Source: Mariannaea sp. PMI_226
Taxonomy: Eukaryota; Ascomycota; Sordariomycetes; Hypocreales; Nectriaceae
Direction: 5' to 3'
NCBI GenBank assembly: GCA_024336345.1
Contig: JANFOG010000003.1
Span: 4,306,930-4,370,929 of the forward strand
DNA length: 64,000 nucleotides
This document shows, one piece after another, positions 54,107-64,000 of the stretch (positions within the stretch are counted from its first letter, which is position 1; each line of letters begins with the position of its first letter). The notes under the pieces are model-generated. The model did not search any database. It worked only from the letters and a program-made list of their open reading frames with translations, and was not told where the DNA came from. Position numbers and translations under genes: made by a program.

Positions 54107-56836
54107 ATGGCGGAGCCCGAACCCTCATCCTTCTTGCTTCAGATGAGAGCAATAGGCGAGCGCGTCTCACAAGCCTGCCAACGCGTTGAAGACACGAAGT
54201 CCCCTCATCTTCAGTATCAAGAGCAGGTGACAGCTCTAAAGGATGAAGATGAGCAGAAGTGGGCGCGTATTCCGCCAAATCCCACTAAGCAAGACTTGAA
54301 AGCTGTGCGGCAAAATACACTGAGGCTCGGTGGTCAGTTGAGAGAACTGGAGCTCAGGCACGCCGCAACTATTGAGGAAGACGACAAGGCGTATAGAGCC
54401 TCACTTGAAGCGCAGCTCAAAAAGCTCTGCAGAGATATGGTCGACATATTTGGGCGATCCTTGGTGATAGAGGCTTTACAGGAATACCCAGCCGAGCTTG
54501 TGCTCGGATCACAGAGTCCTGGTGGCGGACCCCCTAACCCAACAGAGGCCACATCACAAGAAAACATACAATCAGCATATCAGCGCAATGCTATAGATCC
54601 GCCACCTAATACTGAGTTTCAAGACGTCAGCATGCAAGAACCCAACAGCATCCAAGACCATGCCACGCCCACCAACCCGTCCGTACCCAACGATGCGCCC
54701 TTGCCCGTCAACCCCGTGAGTCCAAGACTCTGAACCCAACCTCAAGTCCCGCTTCCCCACTAATATTTTCAGAAAAAAAGAAATGGACCTATCGTCTCAG
54801 GCCACCAGAAACGTATTCGGACGGCGGAGGCGGAAAGAGTCATTGATTTTACTGAGATTTTCCAAGATGGCAATGCCGCCATTAAGCACACAATAGTGTC
54901 CTTCAATGACGAGTGGTATATTTTGTGGTGCGAGGAGCACGGACTAAGCTTTAAAGATAATCCAATCATGTCGGCTGCCAAGCATCTCAACGGAAGGGCT
55001 CACGGTTACCAGCCCAAAGAGTTTGATGTAGCCATCAAACACCTAGGCGTTCGCGTTCGAAACTGCAACAAGAGGCTCGCGGAGGAGAATAATAGGGTCA
55101 GCCAGGAGGCATATCGAAAGGGCTTTGAGCCGCCTAAATTGAACAAGCTGGATAAAAGCAAAACTTCTGTGTCCATTCATGTTTCGTCGCCTCTGGAAGA
55201 AACAGGTCAGCAGGTAGCCAAGCCGTTGGGCAAAAGGGGGAGCACAGTTGTGAATGGCAGAGGCAAGAGCGGCCGGAGACCGAGAAAAGAATTTGATGGC
55301 ATTGTTGATCCAATTCCAGGTGGTATTTATCTCGGATACTGGCCAAAATCCAAAGAGTGGCAAGCCGTACTCGTTCTCCCCAAGGTTACCACTGAGAACC
55401 CCATTGATATTGGGTTTCCAGACACAATCCGAGATCTAGGTCTCACAGAACAAATACCGCAGTGCTACACTTATGATGCTCAGACGGGCATTCTTGATTG
55501 GCAAGATAACTACAAAGATGGTGGATCTTTGGTTACCAAGCGACAATTTCCCGTCATGTACTTTGACGGCTTGGAATTTCCGAGTAGAAGCTCGGTCGGC
55601 TGGATGGCTGCTAACAATCTTCAGCCTGTTGATACTCAAGATTCCAGCTTCGAGCTAGTTCCTCACTTCAAATCAGTCCGGGAATTTCTAGAGACCCGAA
55701 GAAGAAGACAGGCCGAGAATTCACATCTGGGGAACACGGAACAAACAGAACTGAGGTCGGACCCGGCAAAGATCCATACTCTGGATTCTATAGTTGCCGT
55801 CGCTGAGGCTTTACCGACAGAACAAAGGCAAGAGAAACAGCCAAACACCCATCCTGACCTCCGCCAAAACAATTGTCAATCAGATGGCCAAGAGGTGTCT
55901 GTGCCATCTGAAGAAAGTCACCTCATTAGAGAGGCGGGCTTATCACCAAATAGAGCAGATCATCACAACCCTGGTGCTAAACCAAAGACCCGCCATGAAA
56001 AGCAGCGACCTCATGCTCTGGCCACAGGTACCGGTTTCTCCAGCAATGCAGCTTCAGCAGCCACCACAACAGATTTTACGGCTAGCGCCTCGTCCGAGCT
56101 AGTCATCTCGCCTTCTATGTCTTCATCTGCACATCCAGCCACGGTTCCAGCACCACATAACCATGGTGAACATCGCGACTCGCCTAGGACTTCTCGCTTG
56201 CTCCAAAAGGCAATTGATGGCCTTAGATTAACTGCGCAATTTGATCAAGACGGCCCTCCGATGGAAGAAAGCCAAACTCGTCTGGCCGAAAACCGACAAA
56301 GGTACATCCAACTAAACCAAGTCCCTAACGCACTAGTGTCTTGTCAATTCCAGGCTCCTAGCCCAGAGAAAGTTGGAGCGCCCCTCACAGATGCATCACA
56401 TGCTGTGCAGCAACATAACAGCAATGATCGGCGCCTTGAGAGACATCAGTGTATTTCCAACGGCCCGACATCCTTTAATAAAAACCACTCTCTTTCATCA
56501 AATGTGGCGTCGACCAGTGGACGTAATCCTCGAGCAGGACCACCACAAGGACCCAGGTCCTCGCCCCCTTACGAGCAAAGCTTCATTCCGCGAGACGCCA
56601 ACTCAGGTCCTACTAGTGTAACAACCACGTATCAACTCCCATCCTTCAATCCCATGCCGCCCAATCAGACTACTCCACAGACCTTTCCCGGCTCTCAGGT
56701 AACCAGCAATACACCTTCAATGAGCCATCAAGAACTTATATCGAGTCCCGATAATCAGCCAGTCACGCTTGCCCCTATCTCTATATTCAACATGCCAACG
56801 AAACCAAGCCTAGCACCACAGTCCGTTAGGAAGTAG
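54107..56836 (+). CDS. Hypothetical nuclear-like protein, two exons
   Basis: Exons 54107-54715 and 54773-56836 with a 57-bp intron (donor GTGAGT, acceptor TTTTCAG) join in phase 0 to 890 aa. Residues about 55-130 form a coiled coil (RQNTLRLGGQLRELELRHAA, EEDDKAYRASLEAQLKKLCR). After a Pro-rich linker comes a folded part at about 215-330 (VIDFTEIFQDGNAAIKHTIV) and another at about 350-470 with PIPGGIYLGYWPKSKEWQAV and KRQFPVMYFDGLEFPSRSS, which resembles small beta-barrel (PWWP/BAH-like) modules; that resemblance is a guess. The last 400 residues are Ser/Pro/Gln-rich and disordered. The start has a good context (GAAGACCATGGCG). Same strand as the helicase but with its own promoter region. No decay. 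Confidence 0.7.
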
Positions 56837-57438
56837 GCTCCCTACGCAATACCGTATTCGAGGTGTACGACCCCCAACTTGACTTCAACAAACTCGGCAT
56901 TACAACTCGTGGGTGGACACTCAAGCTAATTCTGTCTACGACATCCCTCGGAACCCGTTCCCCATCGCGGCTGACCTTGCCTTTTTTCCAACACCAGAGA
57001 CTACATTAAAATGGAGGACAAATATATTCAGTAGCATCACGAAACACACTAAATCAATCTATTTCGTATTCAATATTAAACTGCTCTCTTACATATTAAG
57101 ATGTAGATTTTGAACGTGGTCTTGCAGGAAGAATGAGTTGGCTCAGCTAAACTTATCAGACTGTCTAGCATCTCAGAAGTATCAATGATCTAAAGTGCCG
57201 TCTTTCTAAAGTGCATAAGAAGATCAAGCGCTAAATCAAGACTCTTGGTGACGTCTTGGACTGTCTTTTTATCCAACAACCATGAGTGTTCGCTTATTAT
57301 TCTCACCACCACGTCCCGCATTGAACTCCCATGGCATGCTAGCACCTGGGTTTTTCCCCATACCAATTAATCGTCGGCTACCCGGCCGACGTGGACCATG
57401 GTCTCAGGGTATTCTGACAGAATGACTCGTGAATAATT
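56837..57438. other. Intergenic, no gene seen
   Basis: 3' flank of the upstream gene; no plausible coding frame. Confidence 0.5.
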
Positions 57439-57891
57439 ATGGCTACAAGCGGTGTATTCACAATTGTGGGAAGTGCAGAGACAGTGAAGGGTGAGCTGGG
57501 AGAGGCCATCTACTTGGAAGGAATCGTTCCATCAACGGGATGCAGGAACTGCCATCTTCCATATGAGTTTTGTATTAGTTGGTTTCGGGATGAAGATGGA
57601 GACTGGATGCCTCAGGATGTCATGCAACCCCGTTGCCAATACGGATGTCGCCTTCTTACCGACACCATTATCAGATTATACTGTTGTGGGAAGGGTGAGC
57701 TTCAAGATATTATATTGGATGATATGGCAGATGATTTTGAGGGAGAAGCAGTAGCATGTTACTTAGCACAAGATATCACGGTTGTTGGAGTGAAACGTTC
57801 ACAGATGATACGAACATTAGGTCTTTTAACAACGAAGATTTTAACAACGAAGATCTGGGAGAGTATAGGAAGATGGAATATATGCAAGTGA
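57439..57891 (+). CDS. Small cysteine-rich ORF, possibly a detached helicase-associated domain
   Basis: 150 codons from ATG 57439 to TAG 57889-57891. Cysteines group as CRNCHLPYEFC, PRCQYGC and LYCCG. The C-x2-C-x6-C start, a W-containing linker (ISWFRDEDGDWMPQD) and the C-terminal QDITVVGVKRSQMIR resemble a zinc-binding domain that, from memory, occurs at the end of fungal telomere-linked helicase-type proteins; this needs a search. A 15-bp tandem duplication at 57825-57854 lengthens the C-terminus. It may be a fragment of a former larger gene. Confidence 0.4.
   Translation: MATSGVFTIVGSAETVKGELGEAIYLEGIVPSTGCRNCHLPYEFCISWFRDEDGDWMPQDVMQPRCQYGCRLLTDTIIRLYCCGKGELQDIILDDMADDFEGEAVACYLAQDITVVGVKRSQMIRTLGLLTTKILTTKIWESIGRWNICK
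57825..57854 (+). repeat. 15-bp perfect tandem duplication in the small ORF
   Basis: TTTAACAACGAAGAT occurs twice without spacer, adding LTTKI twice in frame near the end of the ORF. Confidence 0.8.
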
Positions 57892-57927
57892 AAGAAATAG
57901 TTTCTTTCAACAGGTCCACTCATCGAT

Positions 57928-58116
57928 TCAAGGGGGGCGTGAATGATTAATATCATTAAGGTTCTTTTCCACGATGCTGAAGAGATCATCTAGGAGATAC
58001 ATCCGCCCTTCAAGAACCAAGATTGCTCGGGGAAATCCAAGAATATCAGCTCGGTGGGCTGCTGCCTTCTCCTCCCAGTTGGTTACATGATAGCACATCT
58101 CGTTGAGAAGTCGATA
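57928..58116 (-). pseudogene. Gene remnant on the minus strand, unknown family
   Basis: About 62 codons read as good protein: YRLLNEMCYHVTNWEEKAAA, HRADILGFPRAILVLEGRMY, LLDDLFSIVEKNLNDINHSR, ending at a TGA. Upstream on the same strand (58117-58265) similar sequence is in other frames with stops. I recognise no family. It is convergent with, and starts 36 bp beyond, the cysteine-rich ORF. Confidence 0.4.
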
Positions 58117-58368
58117 TCAAAGAATCCGGCAGCCCAACTTAGAGTGAGTTGCCGGTATCAAACGCTGCCTTGTCCTGAGGAGAATAGGCTTTCCTATGGT
58201 ACAGTAGAGCAAAAGGGCTGTAGGGTTAGTCTTCAGGACTTCGATGTTCAACTAAGGCAAGAGTAGTTCGCGCTTCCGCTTCTGGTAGTCCGCGCACTCG
58301 CATGGCGGGTGGCCTATGGACTCTTCCACACACTTAACGCTTGTATAGGCGTTTCCTAGCTAATCTCA
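58117..58368. other. Decayed coding-like sequence up to the first pogo element
   Basis: Minus-strand traces of the same remnant, out of frame; nothing else is seen. Confidence 0.3.
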
Positions 58369-58370
58369 TA

Positions 58371-60215
58371 AGTCCCCCCAACCCCATTTGGGCCCCCCCC
58401 TTTTGGGCATAGTAAACCAACCTCCTCATCCCCAACCACCTAATATAGTATTATTAAAATCTCAGCCAATTTTTATCCAATTCCTTTACTTTTTTTTCCT
58501 TTATAAATCTTATCTTTCCATTCCTTCATATACAAAAGAAGACCTTTCCAATGCCCTTGAGGCTATTGCAAATAATGAGTCAATCCGAAAAGCTGCTGAG
58601 AAGTGGGGGATTCCAAGATCAACTCTCCAGAACCGTATCAAAGGTCATGAGTCACACAAATGTGCCGCAGAAGGTCAGCAGAGACTATCTCCCATACAGG
58701 AAACCCATTTAGCTGCTTGGATAGAAATCCAAGAGTCTCTAGGGCTTCCTCCAACACATGCCCAAACAAAGGAATTTGCCCAACGCATTCTAGCAACCAA
58801 AGGAGATTATGAGCCTCTTGGAAAACACTGGATGACTGCTTTTTTAAAGAGGAATCCATCAGTCAGGACTAAGAAGCAAAGATCTATTGATTCCCAGCGA
58901 GTTAATGGAGCAACAGTTCCTATTATTAAAGGTTGGTTTCCACACCTTTATCTTCCAACGGTCCAAGCCATTGAGCCCGAACATTGGCACAATATGGATG
59001 AAGGAGGGATAATGGAAGGTCTTGGAGTTAATGGGATAGTCCTTGGAAGCTCGGAAACTCAAGCTATTCAAAAGAAGCAACCCGGATCAAAGGCTTGGAC
59101 CTCCTTTATAGAGTGTATCTCTGCTGCCGGCAAAGCCTTATCTCCATTGGTGATATTTAAAGGCAAGACGGCTCAACAGCAGTGGTTCCCTATAGCCCTT
59201 GATGAATTTAAAGATTGGCAATTCACAGCAACTGAAAATGGCTGGACTACAGATGCTACAGCAGTTGAATGGCTTGAGAAGATCTTTCTTCCTCAAACAG
59301 CAACCCCCAAAGCAAGGCTGCTTATCTTAGATGGCCATGGAAGTCATACCACAACAGATTTTATGTTCTTATGCTATAAGAATAATATTCATCTTCTTTT
59401 TCTTCCTCCTCATACCTCTCATATTCTCCAGCCATTAGATCTTGGTGTCTTCTCCTCATTAAAACACAACTATCGCAAGCAGGTTGGATATCTCAGCCTT
59501 CTTACAGATTCTAGCCCCATTGGCAAGAGGAATTTTCTTCTTAGCTATTCTAAAGCCAGAAATGAAGCTCTTGCTCATAAAAATATTCAATCTGGCTGGA
59601 AGGCAACAGGTCTTTGGCCAAGGTCCCTCTCTAAACCACTCCTTAGCCCCTTATTGCTTGAAAATAGCAATAAAGGAAAAGAAACACCAAAGCAGACTAA
59701 AAATAGTCAGCTAGAAGGCTTTCCAATTGACTGGAGTGCAGAGACTTCTATTGTCTCATGGTCAACACCTAGGAAATCAAGAGAATTGCAAAAGCAGGTC
59801 AAGACCTTCATAAGGCTTGATGAACAACACCACACCACACAACGCCAGTTATTCCGGAAGATTACTAAGGGATATGAGGAGAAAGAAGCTCTTTTGGCCA
59901 ATGCACAATTAAAAATTCAAGCCTTAGAAGCAAAGCTTGAAGCTGCTAGACCAAGGAAAAGAAGGAAGGTTCAAACCAGCCCCAATTCAAAATTTGCTAA
60001 CATTGAGGCAATCTACAAGGCGCAGCAAGAGGCTGCAGGCATTCAAAATGAGAGGAATGATTCAGATGACTCAGATGTATCTAGTATACAAGCGGATTGT
60101 ATAGAGGTTCAATATTGAAGGCATAAGAGTTATTTTAAATAGGTGCATTGAAATTGATTCTGTTATTTTCGCTATGCCCAAAAGGGGGGGGGGCCCAAAT
60201 GGGGGTGGGGGGACT
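58371..60215 (+). mobile_element. pogo/Fot-type DNA transposon, nearly intact
   Basis: 1,845 bp bounded by TA duplications at 58369-58370 and 60216-60217. Terminal inverted repeats of about 42-45 bp begin AGTCCCCCCA and end TTTTGGGCATAG on the inner side; the two differ by the lengths of C runs and one base. One long transposase frame lies inside on the plus strand. No RIP-type decay is seen. Confidence 0.92.
58520..60118 (+). pseudogene. pogo/Fot transposase, complete except for the start codon
   Basis: The frame is open for 532 codons from the position of the expected start. N-terminal helix-turn-helix (NNESIRKAAEKWGIPRSTLQ), a CENP-B-like second helix-turn-helix (QRILATKGDYEPLGKHWMTA), then the DDE core: HNMDEGG (Asp at 58996), LLILDGHGSH (Asp at 59330), HILQPLDLGVF (Asp at 59438), with 35 residues between the last two. 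A coiled coil and basic nuclear-signal-like PRKRRK close it. The codon where a related copy (62215) has ATG is ATT here (58520-58522), and no other in-frame ATG occurs until 58832, after the first helix-turn-helix. The frame upstream of 58520 is open but contains no Met. Confidence 0.85.
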
Positions 60216-60419
60216 TACCTTGCTGATCTTTACGTGACACCCATGTCCACTCAAACTACCATTTTGTATGGGGGACCAAAAACAGGCCGGCCCTCGTACG
60301 AGTGTAAGAACATTAAGTCCATATACCCACATTTCGCCCACCCCCCCTTTTCGCCCGGGCAAAATCCACTAGACCAGCTACAATATACCAACTTCAAATA
60401 GCTCTCCTGCCTTCAATAT

Positions 60420-62215
60420 TGAACCTCTATACAATCCTCCTCTATAGTAGATACACTAGAGGCATCTGAGCCATCTACAGTAGTTTGAGCCCTAAAGCTT
60501 CCTGTTGCGCCTTGTAGATATCCTCAATGTTAGCAAACTTCGAATTGGGGCTAGTTTGGACCTTCATTCTCTTCCTTGGTCTAGCAGCTTCAATCTGGGC
60601 TCTAAGCCTTGAATTTTCAACTGTGCATTAGCTAGAAGGGCTTCCTTCTCCTCATATCCCTTGGTAATCTTTCTAAATAGCTGGCGTTGTGTGGTTTGGT
60701 GTTGTTCATTAAGTGTTGGAAAATCCGGGGATCCCCCTTCTCTTCAGGATCCAGACTGTTAGTCTGAAAGTCCTAGATTTGAAGTTCAAAGTCCTAGATG
60801 AAATCAACTAGAGATATAAACCCGAGAAGAACTCTCATCTCAATAATTAACAATCAAGTTCAATAAAATATATTTTTCACCCAGCACTACTGCGCAATAT
60901 AAACAACATTAAGCTGAATGAAGGTCTTGACTTGTTGCTGTAGTTCCTTGGATTTTCTAGGCGTTGACCATGAGACTATAGAAGTTTCTGCACTCCAGTC
61001 TATTGGAAAGCTCTCTAGTTGACTATTTTTAGTCTGCTTTGGTGTTTTCTTTGTGCTATTGCTATTTTCAAGCAATAAGGGCTTATCAAGGGTTTGGCTA
61101 GAGATCTTGGCCAAAGACCTGTTGCTTTCCAACCAGATTGAATATTCCTAATAGAAAGAGCTTCTTTTCTAGCTTTATAATAGCTAAGAAGAAAATTCCT
61201 TTTGCCAATTGGGCTAGAATCTGTAAGAAGGCTAAAAGATCCAATCTCTTTGCAATAGTGGTGTTTTAAGGAGGAGAATACACTAAGGTCTAAAGGCTGA
61301 AGGATATGAGAGGTATGTGGAGGAAGAAAAAGAAGATGGATGTTATTTTGGAAGCATAAGAACATAAATTCAGTTGTTGTATGACTTCTATGACCATCCA
61401 TAATAAGGAGCCTAGTCTTCTTTGCTGTTGTTATTGGTATGCTTGGAAGAAAGACCTTTGGAGCCATTCAATAGCTGTATTATCTGTAGTCCAATTATTT
61501 TCAGTTGCTGTAAATTGCCCAATCCTTAAATTCATTAAGGTTTATAGGAAACCACTACTGTTGAACTGTTTTGCCTTTAAATATGACTAAAGGAGGTAAG
61601 GCAACCCCAATCGCAGAGATACACTCTATAAAGGAGGTCCAAGCCTTTGAACCGGGCTGTTTCTTCTGAATAGCTTGTGTTTTGGAACTTCCAAGAACTA
61701 GCCCATTGACTCCAAGACCCTCATTATGCCTGCTTCATCCATATTATATCTGTATTGTGGCTTAATGGCTTGGACCTCTGGAAGATAGAGGTATGAAAAC
61801 CAACCTTTAATAATTGGAATAGTAGCTCTATTGACTCTTTTGGAGTCTATAGACCGAGACTTTTAGTCTTTATTGATGGATTTCTCCTTAAAAAAGCAGC
61901 TAGCCAATATTTCCAAAGTGGCTTATAGTCTCCTTTAGTTACTAGAATGCGCTGAGTAAATTCCTTGACTTAGGCGTGTGTTGGAGGCAGCCCTAGAGCC
62001 TCTTGGGTTATTACCCAAGTAGCTAGGTGATTTTCCTGGATTGATGAGAGTCTCTGCTGGCCCTCTGAAGCTTGTTTATGTGATTCATGCCCATCAATGC
62101 GGCTTCGAAGAGTTGATCTTGGAATCCCCCAATCAACAGCAGCTTGACGGACTGACTGGCCATTTGCGATAGCCTCAAGGGCATTAGAAAGGTCAATTTC
62201 GGTATATGGAGGCAT
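60420..62215 (-). pseudogene. pogo/Fot transposase of the second element, broken
   Basis: ATG at 62215 (MPPYTEIDLSNALEAIANGQ), then TAA after LGLPPTHA where the sister copy has Gln. Later blocks include RLLIMDGHRSHTTTEFMFLC (Gly-to-Arg change after the second catalytic Asp) and HILQPLDLSVFSSLKHHYCK, then SQLESFPIDWSAETSIVSWS. The C-terminal part continues past the solo LTR with a PRKRMK-like basic stretch near 60560. Several frameshifts and stops. Related to, but distinct from, the transposase at 58520. Confidence 0.85.
60714..60908. repeat. Solo LTR (195 bp, copia-like ends) inside the second pogo element
   Basis: Begins TGTTGGAAAATCC and ends AACAACA, with exact 5-bp duplications TTAAG at 60709-60713 and 60909-60913. 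The pogo transposase reading resumes on both sides. The ends are typical of Ty1/copia-type LTRs. The internal part was lost by recombination between LTRs. Confidence 0.9.
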
Positions 62216-62367
62216 TAAGAAATAAAGAATAAAGTGGAGAAGAAATAGAAGCAATTGGATAAAAATTGGTAGATATATTGTCAATATAAATTGGGTGGCT
62301 GGGAATAATTGGGAGCATTTTACCCGGGCGAAAAGGGGGGTGGGCGAAATGTGGGTATATGGACTTA

Positions 62368-64000
62368 GAGCAGGGTTCCTGACCGGTAGGGAGAGAGTCA
62401 AAGGGATGCTATAGCAGAGCTTACAGAGAGCCATATTTGGGCGATAATATGATATGAGGCAGGCGATATTCAGAAACATGGTGAAGTCTGAGAGGGAGAG
62501 TATCATGACTTCAACTTATACCACGGGGCAGAATCCCACGTGGCGGATCCGGTGTCTTAATTTTCCCTTAGCTCTTCTAATTGGCCACGTCTGGAGGCAT
62601 TTGGCCCTGTGTGTGTGTACTAAAAGGAAGTTTGTATCTAGAGCCCTTATTCATAGCAGAGCTTATTAGTAAGCCCAAGATATCTGATGGCGAGCGATAG
62701 GACTCTGTGTACCTACAGGTCTAGCTAGGCGAATCCCCCTTAATGCCAACGGTTAACCTGGATTTACGTAAGTATTTCGAGTTCCAATTAATAAGCTGAT
62801 ATATTTTAAGTGGTGCTACAAGTAAAATCTAGCATGTAGCGGCTGACAGGCTATGATGACTGGTTACAGGGACAATGTAGAATTAGAATTAGAACTTATT
62901 ACGCCCGGTGGCATATTGCCAAAGGGCACCTTACCGGACACGAGCTCAACCAGGGGAGCCAACGGGAACGGCATCGCCGATATACTCATCAATGGACCTG
63001 AACTGTGGGATATCTGAGCTAGACTAGATAGACTCCTGCCGCCGCATGCCCCTAGGGAGGCTTGGGGCGCATAGCGCTCCGGCGTTAAATATACCAGCCA
63101 GCCAGCCAAAAGGGCACTAATTGCTGATTCATACATACATATCTCAAATTGTGTCCTTGTCCCCTCAAGCCCATTTTGTGTCATACATTGCCCAAACTGT
63201 GCCTGCATGTCCTCAAGCCCATACCATACCCTGCCATGCTTTGGCCAAATTTTGCACTCCTCTCGTCAAACCCTTGATATGGCTGCTCTATGCTTGTGTC
63301 TTATTGACAGTATAGACCATGTCGTCAAATCATGCATTGTATCAGCACTAACGAGCTTGTTCTAGCGCCTCAACCCTATGCCGGTTAGATCCCTTCACAT
63401 TTTAGGTTCCTAAAGTGACTAAGGTTTCCTAGTGCTCATCAATGGCGCGAATTTGAGCCCGGCATGAGGTCATAAGGGGAAATGGGGTTAGAGTAGTGGG
63501 GAAGATGTGCAGTGGGACGCTAGCATGGGTATTATCAGTCCAGCGATATCCCTGTAGCTATCTCCATTTTTCTCCATTTTTCTAAGGGTGATTATCCGTT
63601 CCGGTTGACTGGCAATCCTTACAACGTTAATCCACTTTCATACAAGACCACATGGAAGATAGGGCTTCTGTGGCAATACGATTCGATGCCTAAGGGATAG
63701 GTAAAACGGGGACTTGCTGGAAAATATTGGCTAATACTCTGTAAAATAGGGAGTGATTAGTAAGCGATTGGGTGTTAGGTTTTTGACGCGTACCGGCAAT
63801 GCCGGCTGTGTCTACTTATTCGTTTTGCATTAGCAGATGCTTCTATTTTAGTATAATTGTTAATTATGAGAAAATGGGGAACACTAAAATACGAGTGGTC
63901 CTGCAATATCTGCGCTTCTATCGCTAAGATGGTCGGAGGAGGTGTCCATTTTTATTGTCGATTAATCTATTGACCGGCAAAATGGGATGCTAACCAAGTT
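62368..64000. other. No gene recognised
   Basis: Frames at 62454-62669, 62864-63208 and 63121-63315 have no domain and overlap on both strands. 63125-63235 holds two imperfect tandem units built around TCCCCTCAAGCCCAT / TCCTCAAGCCCAT. The region is otherwise featureless. Confidence 0.45.

Larger units (their letters stand above)
60316..62365 (-). mobile_element. Second pogo/Fot-type transposon, decayed, with a nested solo LTR
   Basis: Bounded by TA at 60314-60315 and 62366-62367. Terminal repeats of about 50 bp begin AGTCCATATACCCACATTTC; one C run differs (7 versus 6) and one C/T. The terminal repeats are different from those of the neighbouring element, so it is another family. It is 2,050 bp, of which 200 bp is a solo LTR plus its duplicated target. 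The transposase on the minus strand is broken. Confidence 0.9.

Noticed and set aside
63125..63235. Minisatellite
   Set aside because: Only two imperfect units around a shared CCTCAAGCCCAT core; too short to call.

Overview
The window looks like a transposon-rich, probably subtelomeric or accessory stretch of a filamentous ascomycete (Pezizomycotina, perhaps Sordariomycetes). The reasons are short GT..AG introns of 46-100 bp with CTAAC-like branch sites, fungus-specific gene families (aquaglyceroporin with an NLARD second box, GPI-anchored cupredoxin, telomere-linked RecQ-type helicase), and transposons carrying the C-to-T/G-to-A decay typical of RIP (repeat-induced point mutation). No tRNA, rRNA, CRISPR or telomere repeat array was seen.

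Layout. 1-10.5 kb is gene-like: the 3' end of a hypothetical gene, an aquaglyceroporin with a one-base frameshift, a gypsy RT relic, a GPI-anchored cupredoxin, a broken hypothetical gene and a GNAT acetyltransferase. 11.6-15.8 kb is a decayed Tad-like LINE cut off at its 3' end. 16.15-17.96 kb is a deleted hAT element with terminal inverted repeats. At 19.3-19.75 kb is a two-exon gene for a small secreted eight-cysteine protein. 21.5-23.6 kb is a piggyBac-like element with 40-bp terminal repeats. 25.4-26.7 kb is a three-exon gene with a C-terminal chromodomain.

28.6-44.15 kb is a nest of Ty3/gypsy chromoviruses. A plus-oriented 5' fragment is interrupted by a minus-oriented, heavily mutated element. 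That element is in turn split by a complete 8.4-kb minus-oriented element with 383-bp LTRs and a TTTAA target duplication. Both minus-oriented elements carry, between pol and the 3' LTR, an extra gene on the opposite strand: a six-cysteine Zn2Cys6-like cluster followed by a coiled coil. This recurring accessory gene is the most interesting system-level feature found.

44.15-48.9 kb holds an LTR-like end and two divergent long reading frames of unknown family, both broken mainly by stop codons of the kind made from CAA/CAG. 49.2-53.6 kb is an intact, GC-rich, intronless 1,466-aa telomere-linked-type RecQ helicase. It is followed by a two-exon 890-aa hypothetical protein, a small cysteine-rich ORF and a gene remnant. 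58.4-62.4 kb holds two different pogo/Fot-type transposons with TA target duplications: one nearly intact but lacking its ATG, the other decayed and carrying a 195-bp solo LTR. 62.4-64 kb has no recognisable gene.

The host genes do not form a pathway. The theme is a mobile-element graveyard around a few single-copy genes, with RIP-like decay strongest in the multicopy LTR elements and absent from the helicase gene.
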